Shown here: positions 16,391 to 27,725 of the stretch, one piece after another
Numbering within the stretch: the stretch's first letter is position 1
Layout: every line of letters starts with the position of its first letter
Assembly (NCBI GenBank): GCA_902775025.1
Contig: CACYKP010000001.1
Coordinates: 1-64,000 of the forward strand
Origin: an uncultured bacterium
GTDB lineage: Bacteria > Cyanobacteriota > Vampirovibrionia > Gastranaerophilales > Gastranaerophilaceae
Reading direction: 5' to 3'
DNA length: 64,000 nucleotides
Notes under the pieces: model-generated
What the model was told of the DNA's origin: nothing
What the model saw: the letters and a program-made list of their open reading frames with translations, nothing else
Databases searched by the model: none
Translations under genes and position numbers: made by a program

Positions 16391-19300
16391 ATGTCGACAG
16401 AATACGCAAAAAGAGTAACGCCAATGGGTATACCAAATACTCGTTTGGACGATTTACCGGATTTAATTGACGTGCAAAAAAAATCATTTGAATGGTTTTT
16501 AAAAGAGGGATTAAAAGAAGAATTGCTGGCATTCTCTCCTGTTAAAGATTATACAGGAAGACTAGAGCTACACTTCTTGCCTAATTACACGTTTGACAAT
16601 GCAAAATACACGGTTGAAGAAGCTCGTATCCATGATACGACTTATGCTAAACAACTTCGTGTAATGGTTAGATTAGTAAACCGTGATAGCGGTGAAATAA
16701 AAGAACAAGAAGTTTATATCGGTGATATCCCTACAATGACTGATAAAGGTACTTTCATTGTAAACGGTGCTGAACGTGTTATCGTTTCTCAAATAGTTCG
16801 TTCTCCTGGTGTTTACTTTAAGAGAGAAATCTCTCCGACAGGTAAGAGATTGTATAATGCAACTATGATTCCAAACAGAGGGGCATGGTTAAAGATTGAA
16901 ACAGACTCAAATGACGTTATCCACGTTAAGATTGATAAAAACAGAAAAATACTTGCTACTACATTGCTTAAAGCAATGGGTATTACTGTAGCAGAAATGG
17001 AATCTTTATTTACTCACTTTGAATTCTTGAAAAAGACGTTAGATAAAGATACAACTGAAACTACAGACGATGCATTAATTGATTTATATAAAAAATTAAG
17101 ACCGGGAGATCCTGCTTCAGCTCAAGGCGGTCGTCAAATATTAGAATCAAGATTCTTTGATGAAAAGAAATATGATATCGGTCGTGTAGGTCGTTATAAA
17201 TTAAATAAAAAATTAAATTTAAATATTCCTAAGAATCAAAGAACATTAACAGTTCAAGATATCGTTGCTTCAATAGAGTACTTAATTAACTTAACTTATG
17301 ATGAAGGAACATTAGATGATATCGACCACTTAGGAAACAGAAGAATCCGCTCGGTCGGTGAACTTCTTCAAAACCAATTCAGAGTTGGTCTTTCAAGAAT
17401 TGAAAGAATTGTAAAAGAAAGAATGACTCTTCAAGATTCTGAAACATTAACTCCGTTGAACTTGTTAAATACAAAACCGTTAGTTGCTTCATTGAAGGAA
17501 TTTTTTGGTTCTTCACAGTTATCACAGTTCATGGACCAAATTAACCCGCTAGCTGAATTAACACACAAAAGACGTGTATCAGCTTTAGGACCCGGCGGTT
17601 TACAAAGAGAAAGAGCTGGATTTGCAGTTCGTGATATTCACCCTTCTCACTACGGACGTATTTGTCCTGTTGAAACTCCTGAAGGTCCGAATGCAGGTTT
17701 GATTGGTTCATTAGCTACTCACGCAAGAGTTAATGATTACGGCTTTGTTGAATCGCCGTTCTTTGTAGTAAAAGACGGTGTTGTAACTGACGAAGTTGTT
17801 TACATGACAGCAGATGAAGATGAAAACTTCCGTTGTGCTCCGGCTGACGTTCAGTTAAATAAAGATAACACATTCAAGCAAAAACAAGTTCCGGTTCGTT
17901 ATAAATCAGAATTTATTATGTGTGATTCTTCAAAAGTCGACTATGTAGGTGTTTGTCCTATTCAGATTATATCTGTTGCAACATCCATGATTCCGTTTAT
18001 CGAACACGATGATGCTAACCGTGCGCTGATGGGTTCAAACATGCAACGTCAATCAGTACCTCTTCTTATTACAGAAAGACCTGTTGTCGGAACAGGTATG
18101 GAAAGAAGAGTTGCAAAAGACTCAGGTATGGTAGTTTGTGCTAAATGCGACGGTACTGTAGAAAGAGTTGTCGGTGAAGAAATTGTTATTAGAGATTTAC
18201 AAGGTAAAGCTCATCTACATACATTAATGAAATACGTTCGTTCTAACCAAGATACATGTATTAACCAAAAACCGATTGTTCACGAAGGCGATAAGGTTAA
18301 AGCAGGCGATGTAATTGCTGATGGTGCTTCTACAAGCTGCGGTGAACTTTCAATCGGTAAAAATATTTTGGTAGCATATATGCCTTGGGAAGGATATAAC
18401 TTCGAAGATGCTATCTTACTTTCTGAAAGATGCGTTCACGATGATATATTTACATCAGTTCACATTGAAAAATTAGAAATTGATGCAAGACAAACAAAAT
18501 TAGGGCCTGAAGAAATAACAAGAGAAATTCCTAATGTATCAGAAGAAGCTTTAAGACACTTAGACGAAAGAGGAATTGTTCGTATTGGTGCGAGAGTTTA
18601 TGCTGATGATATTCTTGTAGGTAAGGTTACTCCAAAGGGTGAAAGCGAACACCCACCAGAAGAGAAACTTTTGAGAGCAATCTTTGCAGAAAAAGCAAGA
18701 GATGTAAAAGATAACTCTTTAAGAGTCCCTCACGGTGAAGGCGGTCGTGTAGTCGATGTTAAGGTCTTCGATAGAGAAAAAGGCGATGAATTACCACCCG
18801 GAGCAAACACTGTTATAAGAGTTTATATTGCTCAAAAGAGAAAAGTCTCTGTCGGTGATAAACTTTCAGGTCGTCACGGAAACAAAGGTATCGTTTCTAG
18901 AATATTACCAAAAGAAGACATGCCGTTCTTACCTGATGGTACTCCGGTTGATATAGTATTAAATCCTCTTGGTGTTCCTTCTCGTATGAACGTTGGTCAA
19001 ACTTATGAATGCTTGCTAGGTTTAGCCGCATACTTAACAAAAGACCATTATGAAGCACCTTCTTTTGATGAAAGATATGGTGATAACCAATCAGAGATAG
19101 CTACTAAGGCTGAACTTATGAGAGGTATTAAAGAATCTGGCTGCGATTGGGTTAGACCTGACGGTAAAGTTTACCTGATTGATGGTAGAACCGGTGAACC
19201 TTTTGATGAGCCGATTGCAGTAGGTCTTTCTTATATCTTGAAACTTGTTCACTTAGTAGATGATAAGATTCACGCACGTTCAACAGGTCCTTACTCATTA

Positions 19301-19705
19301 GTTACACAACAACCTTTAGGTGGTAAGGCTCAGTTCGGCGGACAAAGATTCGGTGAAATGGAAGTTTGGGCTCTTGAAGCTTATGGTGCTGCTTATACTC
19401 TTCAAGAAATGTTAACTATCAAATCAGATGATGTTAACGGAAGAAATAGAGCATATGAAGCTATCGTTAAGGGCGACAATATTCCGAGACCTGGTATCCC
19501 TGAGTCATTTAAGGTACTTGTAAGAGAATTGCAAAGTATCGGTTTAGATATTACAGTTGCTAAGAAAAACGGCACAGAAGTTGATTTGATGTCTGATATG
19601 GACGACTTAAGAAAAGCTGCTCCAAAGAGAACTTTATCTGATATAGATTCTGAACTCTTAAATATCAACTTCTTTGAAACTTCTACAACGTTAGGCGAAA
19701 TATAA
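16391..19705 (+). CDS. rpoB: RNA polymerase beta subunit
   Basis: The protein has 1104 residues, the cyanobacterial length. Conserved stretches include [20 protein letters not shown], the rifampicin region ([30 protein letters not shown]), [32 protein letters not shown] with its catalytic-site basic residues, and the C-terminal [20 protein letters not shown]. It forms one side of the active-site cleft of RNA polymerase. The rifampicin-cluster residues look wild type by eye. It is followed by rpoC1 after 12 nt. Confidence 0.98.
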   Translation: MSTEYAKRVTPMGIPNTRLDDLPDLIDVQKKSFEWFLKEGLKEELLAFSPVKDYTGRLELHFLPNYTFDNAKYTVEEARIHDTTYAKQLRVMVRLVNRDSGEIKEQEVYIGDIPTMTDKGTFIVNGAERVIVSQIVRSPGVYFKREISPTGKRLYNATMIPNRGAWLKIETDSNDVIHVKIDKNRKILATTLLKAMGITVAEMESLFTHFEFLKKTLDKDTTETTDDALIDLYKKLRPGDPASAQGGRQILESRFFDEKKYDIGRVGRYKLNKKLNLNIPKNQRTLTVQDIVASIEYLINLTYDEGTLDDIDHLGNRRIRSVGELLQNQFRVGLSRIERIVKERMTLQDSETLTPLNLLNTKPLVASLKEFFGSSQLSQFMDQINPLAELTHKRRVSALGPGGLQRERAGFAVRDIHPSHYGRICPVETPEGPNAGLIGSLATHARVNDYGFVESPFFVVKDGVVTDEVVYMTADEDENFRCAPADVQLNKDNTFKQKQVPVRYKSEFIMCDSSKVDYVGVCPIQIISVATSMIPFIEHDDANRALMGSNMQRQSVPLLITERPVVGTGMERRVAKDSGMVVCAKCDGTVERVVGEEIVIRDLQGKAHLHTLMKYVRSNQDTCINQKPIVHEGDKVKAGDVIADGASTSCGELSIGKNILVAYMPWEGYNFEDAILLSERCVHDDIFTSVHIEKLEIDARQTKLGPEEITREIPNVSEEALRHLDERGIVRIGARVYADDILVGKVTPKGESEHPPEEKLLRAIFAEKARDVKDNSLRVPHGEGGRVVDVKVFDREKGDELPPGANTVIRVYIAQKRKVSVGDKLSGRHGNKGIVSRILPKEDMPFLPDGTPVDIVLNPLGVPSRMNVGQTYECLLGLAAYLTKDHYEAPSFDERYGDNQSEIATKAELMRGIKESGCDWVRPDGKVYLIDGRTGEPFDEPIAVGLSYILKLVHLVDDKIHARSTGPYSLVTQQPLGGKAQFGGQRFGEMEVWALEAYGAAYTLQEMLTIKSDDVNGRNRAYEAIVKGDNIPRPGIPESFKVLVRELQSIGLDITVAKKNGTEVDLMSDMDDLRKAAPKRTLSDIDSELLNINFFETSTTLGEI

Positions 19706-19717
19706 GGAGATAGGAAA

Positions 19718-21427
19718 TTGTCTACAAGTATTGATTATTTTGATTATATAAGAATAAGTATTGCATCTCCGGAAAGGATACTTCAATGGTCTCACGGCGA
19801 AGTTACAAAACCGGAAACAATAAACTATAGAACATTAAAACCTGAAAGAGATGGTTTGTTCTGTGAAAGAATTTTTGGACCTACAAAGGACTGGGAATGC
19901 TATTGCGGAAAGTATAAAAGAGTACGCCATAAAGGTATTATTTGTGAACGATGCGGTGTCGAAGTTACTGACAGTAAAGTCAGACGTCACAGAATGGGGC
20001 ACATAAAGCTTGCTGCTCCTGTTTCTCACATTTGGTTCTTGAAAGGTATTCCTTCATACTTAGGATTACTTCTTGATATGACTCTTAAAGATCTTGAACA
20101 AGTTATTTACTTCAATAATTATGTTGTAATTGATCCTGCTGATTCACCGTTTAAGAAGTTCCAATTATTAAGTGAAGAAGAATATGAAGACTTTATTTTA
20201 GAAAATGAAGAGTCTAAACTAGAAGTCGGAATTGGTGCAGAAGCGATTAAAAAACTTTTAGGCGAAATTAATACTAAGGAATTGGCTGAAGAAATCAGAA
20301 CTGAATTAGCTCAAGGTGTTACTTCTGTTCAAAGAAAAGGTAAGTTAATTAAGAGATTAAGATTATTAGATTCATTAATCTCTTCAGAAACTGAACCTAC
20401 TTGGTTAATAATGGATGTTCTTCCAGTTACACCTCCGGATTTAAGGCCAATGGTTCAATTAGACGGTGGCAGATTTGCAACATCTGATTTGAACGACCTA
20501 TACAGAAGAGTAATTAACAGAAATAACCGTTTACAAAGACTTCTTGAAATGGGTGCTCCTGAAATTATCGTAAGAAACGAAAAGAGAATGCTACAAGAAG
20601 CTGTAGATGCTCTTATTGATAATGGTAGAAGAGGCAGAACTGTTGTTGGTCCGAATAACAGAGCGTTAAAGTCATTATCTAACATTATTGAAGGTAAACA
20701 AGGTCGTTTCCGTCAAAACTTGTTAGGTAAACGTGTTGACTACTCCGGTCGTTCAGTTATTGTAGTAGGTCCTACATTGAAACTTAACCAATGCGGCTTG
20801 CCTAAAGAAATGGCAATTGAATTATTTAAACCGTTTGTTGTTAACAAACTTATTGAAAGAGGATACGTTCAAAATATTAAGTCTGCTAAAAAGATGATTG
20901 AACGCTCTGATGCAAAAGTTTGGGATATATTGGAAGAAATTATTGACGGACATCCTGTAATGTTGAACCGTGCACCAACCCTTCATAGACTGGGTATTCA
21001 AGCATTTGAACCTAAGTTGGTTGAAGGTAGAGCTATCCAACTTCACCCGTTAGTATGTACAGCATTCAACGCTGACTTCGACGGTGACCAAATGGCTGTT
21101 CACGTACCGCTTTCAATTGAAGCTCAAACAGAAGCTAGAATGCTTATGTTAGCTACAAATAACATATTAGCTCCGGCTAACGGCAAACCAATTATTACTC
21201 ACTCACAAGATATGGTTCTTGGTTTGTATTACTTAACAATTATGAAGAATCCGGATCAAGAAGTTAAGGGTTACTTCTATAGCTTCCAAGATGCTATTGC
21301 AGCACTCGAAGCTAAAGTAATTACATATCATGACAAAATTGTGGTTCGTGATGAAAAAGGTAAGAGAATTGAAACTACTGTCGGCAGAATCTTATTCAAC
21401 GAAGCAGTAAGAAAAGCTCTTGCATAA
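19718..21427 (+). CDS. rpoC1: RNA polymerase gamma subunit (N-terminal half of beta-prime)
   Basis: The protein has 569 residues and starts with TTG at 19718, chosen because AAGGAG lies 9 nt upstream and the sequence [19 protein letters not shown] is a normal N-terminus. Present are the zinc finger (CYCGKYKR...CERCGVE), the bridge to the clamp, and the catalytic [12 protein letters not shown] with the three magnesium-binding aspartates. It ends after [17 protein letters not shown], which is where cyanobacterial RpoC1 proteins end, shortly before the region that opens RpoC2. The split is thus the lineage-specific one and not a broken gene. The TTG start may keep its output in step with rpoB. 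Confidence 0.97.
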   Translation: MSTSIDYFDYIRISIASPERILQWSHGEVTKPETINYRTLKPERDGLFCERIFGPTKDWECYCGKYKRVRHKGIICERCGVEVTDSKVRRHRMGHIKLAAPVSHIWFLKGIPSYLGLLLDMTLKDLEQVIYFNNYVVIDPADSPFKKFQLLSEEEYEDFILENEESKLEVGIGAEAIKKLLGEINTKELAEEIRTELAQGVTSVQRKGKLIKRLRLLDSLISSETEPTWLIMDVLPVTPPDLRPMVQLDGGRFATSDLNDLYRRVINRNNRLQRLLEMGAPEIIVRNEKRMLQEAVDALIDNGRRGRTVVGPNNRALKSLSNIIEGKQGRFRQNLLGKRVDYSGRSVIVVGPTLKLNQCGLPKEMAIELFKPFVVNKLIERGYVQNIKSAKKMIERSDAKVWDILEEIIDGHPVMLNRAPTLHRLGIQAFEPKLVEGRAIQLHPLVCTAFNADFDGDQMAVHVPLSIEAQTEARMLMLATNNILAPANGKPIITHSQDMVLGLYYLTIMKNPDQEVKGYFYSFQDAIAALEAKVITYHDKIVVRDEKGKRIETTVGRILFNEAVRKALA

Positions 21428-21440
21428 TTGGTTAACAAAT

Positions 21441-21500
21441 TGTAGGGTGCATCGTTGATGCACCGCAACAAAAACGGTGCGGTTTATACCACACCCTACG
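21441..21500. repeat. Palindromic repeat-like element between rpoC1 and rpoC2
   Basis: The 110-nt gap between the two genes contains a nested inverted repeat. Outer arms are GTAGGGTG (21442-21449) and CACCCTAC (21492-21499). Inside, GGTGCATC (21446-21453) pairs with GATGCACC (21457-21464) around a 3-nt loop, and GCACCG (21460-21465) can pair with CGGTGC (21475-21480). It is more GC-rich than its surroundings. The TGTAGGGTGC...GCACC layout is like small palindromic repeats found in many copies in cyanobacterial genomes. That link is from memory and would need a genome search. Confidence 0.6.
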
Positions 21501-21537
21501 ATAATAAAAAAAATAGAGAAATTGAGGAAATATAAAT

Positions 21538-24500
21538 ATGGAAAATACTTACACACACAAAACTCATACTCCTGAATTCATCAATAAACAGATGGATAAA
21601 AAGGGTTTGAATAAGTTGCTGGCTCAAATCTATTTAGAATACGGCGGAGCTAAAACAGCAGACCTTGCTGATACTCTTAAAAATTTGGGTTATAAAATGG
21701 CAACTCAATCAGGTGTTACAATTTCTATCTCTGACCTTCAAGTTCCAGATACAAAGAAAGCACTTCTTGAAGAAGCAGAAAAAGAAATTGAAAAATCAAC
21801 ACACAGATATTTAAAAGGTGAAATTACCGAAGTAGAAAGATATACAAAGGTTATCGATACTTGGTCTGAAACAACAGCTAAGTTGACAGAACAAGTAGTT
21901 GAAAACTTTGACAGATTGAACCCGGTATATATGATGGCATTCTCAGGTGCGAGAGGTAACTTATCACAGGTTTCACAGTTAGTCGGTATGAGAGGTTTGA
22001 TGGCTGACGCACAAGGTCAGATTATCGACTTGCCGATTACATCAAACTTCAAAGAAGGTCTATCCGTTACCGAATACATCATTTCTTCATACGGTGCAAG
22101 AAAAGGACTTGTAGATACAGCGCTTAAAACAGCTGACTCTGGATACTTAACAAGACGTTTGGTTGATGTTGCGCAAGACGTTATAATCCGTGCCGAAGAT
22201 TGCGGTGGTGATAAATATATCAACATGAAGCCTATTATGGATGGTGATGCAATTATTGTTCCATTGGTAGATAGATTGTTGGGGAGAACTGTTGCTCAGG
22301 ATATTTATGACGAAGACGGGAAAACTCTTCTTGTTGCCAAAAATACTACAATGGACAGAAAAGATATTAAAAAAATATCTCACTTAAATCTGACTGAATT
22401 AAAAGTTCGTTCAGGTTTAACCTGTTCTCTAGAGTACGGTGTTTGCCAAAAATGTTACGGTTGGGCATTGACTTCTCAAAAACTTGTAGATGTTGGTGAA
22501 GCTATCGGTATTATTGCTGCTCAGTCAATCGGTGAGCCCGGAACACAGTTAACAATGAGAACATTCCACACGGGTGGTGCTGTTGGTGTAAAAGAAGCTA
22601 CAAAAGAGATCCATTCACCTGTTAGCGGTACTGTTGAATCCAAGCTTAAAACAAGAGAACTTAGAACTCGTCACGGTGATGTTGTTAGAGTATCTATTTA
22701 TGAAGCTGATATCGAAATTAAGTCAGGTAAAAAAGCAGAAAAAGTTCATATACCTGCAGGTGCAACAGTATTCTTTGATGACGGAATGAAAATTGAAAAA
22801 GACTTCAAACTTGCTGAATTTAAGCCTTCTTCAAATGAATCCCGTTTAACGGAAAAAGCTACTAAAGATATTAATGCTGATATATCAGGTATGGTTATGT
22901 TTGAAGACTTTGTTGCCGATGAAAAGAAAGACAGACAAGGTAATATTTCAAGAACTGCTAACAAAAACGGTATTGTTTGGGTAATTGGCGGCGATGTATA
23001 TAATCTTCCCGGTGGTTCAAAAATTTTAGTTGAAGATGAACAAAAAGTTAAAGCAGGTGACAGACTTGCTGAAACCTTAATTATCTCTGAACATGGCGGT
23101 GAAGTAAGATATGGTGAAGATTTAGTTGTTGAAGAGATTAAATCAGGTAAGAATAAGATTAATAAGATTGTTTCAGGTAAAGAAATTACAATCGTAATCG
23201 CATCTTTATCTCCTTCTAATGCTAAATTTGAACAAACAAAGAAAGAACAATTATGGACAGTTAAGAAGTCTGATGAAAAGTATATCGTTAAGGCTCCTAT
23301 AGATACAACTGTTGAAAACGGTATGATTATTGCCGAACTTATCGATGACGAATGTTCTGTTTCATCAAGTGGTGAGATTAAATATTTGGACATTGAAGTT
23401 GATGAAAATCAAATTGTTACAAAACCGGGTAATATTGTATTTGTTCCTGAAGAAGTTCATCAAATTAACAAAGATGCAACTCTTAGAATGGTTGAAAACG
23501 GTACATTTGTTACTGCAGGTACAGAAGTTGTAAAAGATGTATATTGCCACATCGATGGTATTGTCGAATTTAAAGAATTTAATGGTGTAATTCACGAAAT
23601 TACCATAAGACCTGGTGAAGTTCATACATTATCAAGCATGTCCGAATTAAAAGTTGAAGAAGGCTCTGTTGTTGAAGCAGGTACTACAATTGCAAAAGGT
23701 ATTAAGGTTAAAGAAACTTCTATCGTTTCATTGATGGAAATGGATTTTGATGATCTTGACATTGATGATTTGGATGAAGAAATTGATACAACATCTCTTG
23801 AGGAAGAATCATTGGAAGACAAGCCTGTACAAATTCTTGTAAGACCTGTTCAACCTATGTATATTGAACCAAAAGATGTATCTATAAAATTTAGTTCAAC
23901 AGATGAGTTAATAAGCATAGTTCCTGTAACTCAATTACAATATAAAGATGGGGCAAGAGTTCGTAACTTAGACGGTGCAACTCTAACAAGAACATCGCTT
24001 GTTCTTCAAATGCAAGGATATTTATCTCACCTTAAAGGTTTGGTAGAACTTGATGATAAAGGTGATTTAAAGATTGTTGTATTAGAAACATTAATTGTAA
24101 GACGTGAATTAGAAGGTAATTCAAAACTTAACAGTTCACTTCAAACAGAATTATTGGTTAAAAACGGTGATGTAATTGAAGCTAAAACACCGGTTGCAAA
24201 AACTGATGTACTTGCTCTTAATGATGGTACAGCATCGGTTAAAGGTGATGTTACAGAGTCAAGAAGATTACTTTTAAATTGTGCTAATTATGAAACAACA
24301 ATATCAACAAAAAACAAACCATCTGTAAAGAAAGGTGCGTTTATAAAACTTGATACTGAACTTGCAAGCTCAGGTGAAACAGCTACTGTATCAGGTAAGA
24401 TTATTGATGTATCTCCAAAATCAGTTACAATAAGAACAGGTCGTCCGTATTTAATCAGCCCAGGTACTATGTTACAAGTAGATGAAGGTGCTCTTGTTCA

Positions 24501-25398
24501 ACACGGTGATATGTTAGCATCACTTGTATTTGAAAGAGAAAAAACAGGCGATATTGTTCAAGGTTTGCCGAGAGTAGAAGAACTTCTTGAAGCTCGTAAA
24601 CCTAAGGATTGCGCTATTTTGGCTGAGTATGACGGTACAGCAAAAATCGAAATTGAAGATGATGTTCCTAGATTATATCTTGTTTCAGATGAAGGTTCAT
24701 CAACTGAGATTAAGTTTGCAATTGATGCAAGTATAGTTGTTACTAACGGTCAAAAGATTAAGAAAGGTCAGCCTTTGACAAGCGGTCCTCTTAATCCTCA
24801 TGATATTATAAGACTTTGCGGGCCGGAAGAAGCGCAACAATATTTAGTAGACGAAGTACAACGTGTATATCGTTCTCAAGGTGTAGAAATTGCTGATAAG
24901 CACGTTGAAATTATTGTTCGTCAAATGACTAAAAAAGTCCGAATTGTTGATTCCGGTGATACTAATTTACTTCCTGGTGAGTTAGTTGAAGTTCAAACTT
25001 TTGAGAACGAAAATAAAGCGGTTAAAGAACATGACGGACAAGAAGCTACTTGTGAATATATGCTGCTTGGTATTACAAAAGCTTCATTAAACACAGAATC
25101 CTTCATTTCAGCTGCATCATTCCAAGAAACTACAAGAATCTTGACAGAAGCTGCTGTTGACGGCAAGAAGGATATGTTAAGAGGTTTGAAAGAAAACGTA
25201 ATTATCGGTAGATTAATACCAGCCGGTACCGGTTTCCACCACTTAACATACGCTAGTGAAGAACGTGATAAAGAAGCTCAAAAAAGAGCAGCTCAACGTA
25301 ATCAAGCCAGAAAACCTTCTGCTATATTAGAAGAAATTGAAGGTATGTTTGGAGCTCCTGAACTTACAGCAGGAAATGACAGCATAATTGAAGATTAA
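21538..25398 (+). CDS. rpoC2: RNA polymerase beta-prime subunit (C-terminal half)
   Basis: The protein has 1286 residues, close to cyanobacterial RpoC2. The N-terminal region (FINKQMDKKGLNKLLAQIY, KMATQSGVTISISDL) continues the fold of RpoC1. The second zinc site is CSLEYGVCQKCYGWAL near residue 300. The trigger-loop start TMRTFHTGGAVG lies at about 338-349 and its continuation GDIVQGLPRVEELLEARKPK at about 1003. Between them is a trigger-loop insertion (SI3) of about 650 residues made of repeated sandwich-barrel-like units (GDRLAETL, GTTIAKGI, GDVIEAKTPVAKTD) with one acidic linker (DFDDLDIDDLDEEID). The C-terminus has GEPGTQLT-coupled and KENVIIGRLIPAGTG motifs. SD GAGGAAA precedes the ATG. 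Confidence 0.97.
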   Translation: MENTYTHKTHTPEFINKQMDKKGLNKLLAQIYLEYGGAKTADLADTLKNLGYKMATQSGVTISISDLQVPDTKKALLEEAEKEIEKSTHRYLKGEITEVERYTKVIDTWSETTAKLTEQVVENFDRLNPVYMMAFSGARGNLSQVSQLVGMRGLMADAQGQIIDLPITSNFKEGLSVTEYIISSYGARKGLVDTALKTADSGYLTRRLVDVAQDVIIRAEDCGGDKYINMKPIMDGDAIIVPLVDRLLGRTVAQDIYDEDGKTLLVAKNTTMDRKDIKKISHLNLTELKVRSGLTCSLEYGVCQKCYGWALTSQKLVDVGEAIGIIAAQSIGEPGTQLTMRTFHTGGAVGVKEATKEIHSPVSGTVESKLKTRELRTRHGDVVRVSIYEADIEIKSGKKAEKVHIPAGATVFFDDGMKIEKDFKLAEFKPSSNESRLTEKATKDINADISGMVMFEDFVADEKKDRQGNISRTANKNGIVWVIGGDVYNLPGGSKILVEDEQKVKAGDRLAETLIISEHGGEVRYGEDLVVEEIKSGKNKINKIVSGKEITIVIASLSPSNAKFEQTKKEQLWTVKKSDEKYIVKAPIDTTVENGMIIAELIDDECSVSSSGEIKYLDIEVDENQIVTKPGNIVFVPEEVHQINKDATLRMVENGTFVTAGTEVVKDVYCHIDGIVEFKEFNGVIHEITIRPGEVHTLSSMSELKVEEGSVVEAGTTIAKGIKVKETSIVSLMEMDFDDLDIDDLDEEIDTTSLEEESLEDKPVQILVRPVQPMYIEPKDVSIKFSSTDELISIVPVTQLQYKDGARVRNLDGATLTRTSLVLQMQGYLSHLKGLVELDDKGDLKIVVLETLIVRRELEGNSKLNSSLQTELLVKNGDVIEAKTPVAKTDVLALNDGTASVKGDVTESRRLLLNCANYETTISTKNKPSVKKGAFIKLDTELASSGETATVSGKIIDVSPKSVTIRTGRPYLISPGTMLQVDEGALVQHGDMLASLVFEREKTGDIVQGLPRVEELLEARKPKDCAILAEYDGTAKIEIEDDVPRLYLVSDEGSSTEIKFAIDASIVVTNGQKIKKGQPLTSGPLNPHDIIRLCGPEEAQQYLVDEVQRVYRSQGVEIADKHVEIIVRQMTKKVRIVDSGDTNLLPGELVEVQTFENENKAVKEHDGQEATCEYMLLGITKASLNTESFISAASFQETTRILTEAAVDGKKDMLRGLKENVIIGRLIPAGTGFHHLTYASEERDKEAQKRAAQRNQARKPSAILEEIEGMFGAPELTAGNDSIIED

Positions 25399-25414
25399 TT
25401 TAAATCTTTATAAT

Positions 25415-25448
25415 AAAAACAGAGGTTTAATTTTGAACCTCTGTTTTT
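25415..25448 (+). terminator. Terminator of the rpoBC operon
   Basis: A 13-bp stem (25415-25427 with 25436-25448), 8-nt loop and a run of T follow the rpoC2 stop by 17 nt. It separates the operon from ruvB. Confidence 0.9.
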
Positions 25449-25465
25449 TTATTTGTAATTTATAT

Positions 25466-25473
25466 GGTATAAT
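25466..25473 (+). promoter_or_regulatory. ruvB promoter, extended -10, leaderless layout
   Basis: TATAAT at 25468-25473 is preceded by TGG, the extended -10 form, and is 6 nt from the ATG at 25480. No good -35 box and no ribosome binding site are seen. Confidence 0.55.
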
Positions 25474-25479
25474 ACGCTT

Positions 25480-26550
25480 ATGGCAATAATATCAGATAAT
25501 GAGGAGATAAGTAAAAATCAAGGTTCTTTAGGGAAAAAGAACCCTGTTGTTAAGCCTGAAAATATAGAGTATGATAAAACTTTTGAAAATAGCATACGCC
25601 CAAAGGATTTTGACAGTTATATAGGTCAAACTTCTTTAAAAGAAACTTTAAAAATTACGCTTGAAGCGGCTAAGCTAAGAGATAAACCTCTAGATCATAT
25701 GCTTTTTTACGGACCTCCGGGGCTGGGTAAAACTACTGTTGCAGGAGTAATTGCTGCACAAATGGGAGTCGAAATTCGTATTACTTCAGCACCTGCACTT
25801 GAAAGACCTCGTGATATAATCGGAATTTTAATGTCTTTAAAGGGCGGTGAAATATTATTTATAGATGAAATACACCGTTTAAATAAAGTTGCAGAAGAGA
25901 TTTTGTATCCTGCTATGGAAGACTTTACTCTCGATATGACGACAGGTAAAAGTCAGACTGCTAAAACATTAAGGATACCGATTCCTAAATTTACATTAAT
26001 CGGTGCCACAACTAAAGCCGGTGAACTATCAAGTCCATTAAGAGATAGATTTGGTATAATTCATCGTTTAGAGTTTTATACTGTTGAAGAACTTTCACAG
26101 GTAGTTAAAAGAACTGCTCAAATTTTAGATATAAATATTACTGAAGAAGGAGCCAAGGCTATTGCAAAACGTTCAAGAGGTACACCAAGAATTGCTAACA
26201 GGCTTGTAAAAAGAGTATCAGATTTTGCACTTGTAAAATTCGACGGGATTATTGATGCAAAAGTTGCAAACGAGTCTTTGGATATATTAAAAATTGATGA
26301 GTTTGGTTTAGATAATACCGATAGGGCATTATTAAATCTTATTATTGAAAAGTATGACGGAGGGCCTGTTGGTATTGAAACTATTGCAGCAGCTCTAAGC
26401 GAGGATGTCAGAACAATAGAAGATGTATGTGAACCCTATTTATTGCAAGCAGGTTTATTACAAAGAACCCCTAGGGGACGTAAAGTCTCACCTGAAGGGT
26501 ATAGACATTTGGGAATAAAAGTGCCGTCAGAGCAGCAATCTTTGTTTTAG
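25480..26550 (+). CDS. ruvB: Holliday junction branch migration helicase RuvB
   Basis: The protein has 356 residues, slightly longer than E. coli RuvB because of a 30-residue N-terminal extension. Motifs: [12 protein letters not shown], Walker A GPPGLGKT (78-85), Walker [10 protein letters not shown], the sensor GATTKAG, the arginine finger in SPLRDRFGI, and the C-terminal winged-helix part ([21 protein letters not shown], then QRTPRGRKV). It forms hexameric rings that drive branch migration with RuvA. ruvA and ruvC are not near. The YibE/F gene follows by 15 nt. Confidence 0.97.
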   Translation: MAIISDNEEISKNQGSLGKKNPVVKPENIEYDKTFENSIRPKDFDSYIGQTSLKETLKITLEAAKLRDKPLDHMLFYGPPGLGKTTVAGVIAAQMGVEIRITSAPALERPRDIIGILMSLKGGEILFIDEIHRLNKVAEEILYPAMEDFTLDMTTGKSQTAKTLRIPIPKFTLIGATTKAGELSSPLRDRFGIIHRLEFYTVEELSQVVKRTAQILDINITEEGAKAIAKRSRGTPRIANRLVKRVSDFALVKFDGIIDAKVANESLDILKIDEFGLDNTDRALLNLIIEKYDGGPVGIETIAAALSEDVRTIEDVCEPYLLQAGLLQRTPRGRKVSPEGYRHLGIKVPSEQQSLF

Positions 26551-26565
26551 TATCAGAGGGGTGAT

Positions 26566-27672
26566 ATGAATATAAAATATTTTATTATATTATTATTTAC
26601 ATTTGTATTTACGCTTCCCGTTTTTGCTGATAATGTTCGTTTCTTTCCTTCTGAAACGGGTAAGGTTATTAGTGTTAATTATGTCGATACTGATGAAACG
26701 ATTGCACAAACAAAACAAATTGCTACAATTAAAATATTATCCGGTGAATTTAAAGGTGAGACCGTTAATATTGATAATGTTTTAACAGGAAATCCATATT
26801 ATGATATTAAACTTAAAAAAGGTGTAAAAGTTTTGCTTCATGTCGAGGATAACGGCGATGGAGTGGAATTTTCAATAGAAGATATAAAACGTGCAGGAAC
26901 GCTTGTATGGCTTTCTATAATTTTTTGCGGGTTACTTATATATGTAGGTAAGAAAAAAGGCTTATTCAGCCTTGTAGCTATCGCTATTACAGTATTATTA
27001 ATTACGCATATAATGTCTCCTCTTATATTGTTTGGATTAAATCCGATTTTTGCTACAATCACTATATGTTTAATTTCAACTGCTATAACAATGTATCTTG
27101 TAGGTGGCTTTAATGCAAAAAGCACATCTGCAGTATTAGGTACTGCATTAAGTCTTATATTTGCAGGAATTCTAGCCGGACTAACCATGTTTACTGCTCA
27201 TCTTACAGGATTTAGCGGTGAAAATTCAACTTTCTTATACTCTGCTCATCCTGAAATGGATTTCGTTGGTCTTGCAATATCTATGATAGTTCTGGCAACA
27301 TTAGGTGCGGTTATGGATGTTGCAATGTCTATTTCAAGCACTATAAATGAGATATATTTAACTGATAAAACAAAATCTGTTAAAGCGCTTTTTATATCGG
27401 GTATGAATGTCGGCAGGGATATTATAGGTACAATGGCTAATACCCTTATTCTTGTTTATTTAGGCGGTTCTTTACCACTTGTGTTACTCGCAAGTAATAT
27501 TGATCTGCAAAAATTTATAAATTTGAATCAAGTTGTAACCGAAGTTGCTTCTGCACTTATTGGCAGTATTGGAATTGTTATATGTGTTCCTTTTACGGCA
27601 CTCGTTGCTTCAGCTTTAATTCATAAGTATTCAAAAAAAGCAGAAAATGAAAAAATACCATTTGAAGAATAG
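26566..27672 (+). CDS. YibE/F family membrane protein
   Basis: The protein has 368 residues. A signal-like N-terminal segment (YFIILLFTFVFTLPVFA) is followed by an extracytoplasmic beta-rich part of about 100 residues and then seven or so membrane helices (LVWLSIIFCGLLIYVG, LVAIAITVLLITHIM, FATITICLISTAITMYLVGG, and others). Family motifs are GATMDVA-like (ATLGAVMDVAMSISSTI) and GMNVGRDIIGTMANTLILVYLG. This is the YibE/F family of Firmicutes and related bacteria. Its function is not known. GAGGGG stands 5 nt before the ATG. It is probably co-transcribed with ruvB, with no evident functional link. Confidence 0.9.
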   Translation: MNIKYFIILLFTFVFTLPVFADNVRFFPSETGKVISVNYVDTDETIAQTKQIATIKILSGEFKGETVNIDNVLTGNPYYDIKLKKGVKVLLHVEDNGDGVEFSIEDIKRAGTLVWLSIIFCGLLIYVGKKKGLFSLVAIAITVLLITHIMSPLILFGLNPIFATITICLISTAITMYLVGGFNAKSTSAVLGTALSLIFAGILAGLTMFTAHLTGFSGENSTFLYSAHPEMDFVGLAISMIVLATLGAVMDVAMSISSTINEIYLTDKTKSVKALFISGMNVGRDIIGTMANTLILVYLGGSLPLVLLASNIDLQKFINLNQVVTEVASALIGSIGIVICVPFTALVASALIHKYSKKAENEKIPFEE

Positions 27673-27725
27673 AATTGCATTAAATGAATGGTAGTGCTAG
27701 AATGGACTTTAAGAGGAGAGAAAAA

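Noticed and set aside
22746-23393. Minus-strand open frame of 215 codons inside rpoC2
   Set aside because: Antisense shadow of the SI3 insertion; no ribosome binding site or family motif.
19718-25398. rpoC disrupted by insertion of the palindromic element
   Set aside because: RpoC1 ends and RpoC2 begins at the normal cyanobacterial split, both have their own start signals, and no conserved residues are missing at the junction.
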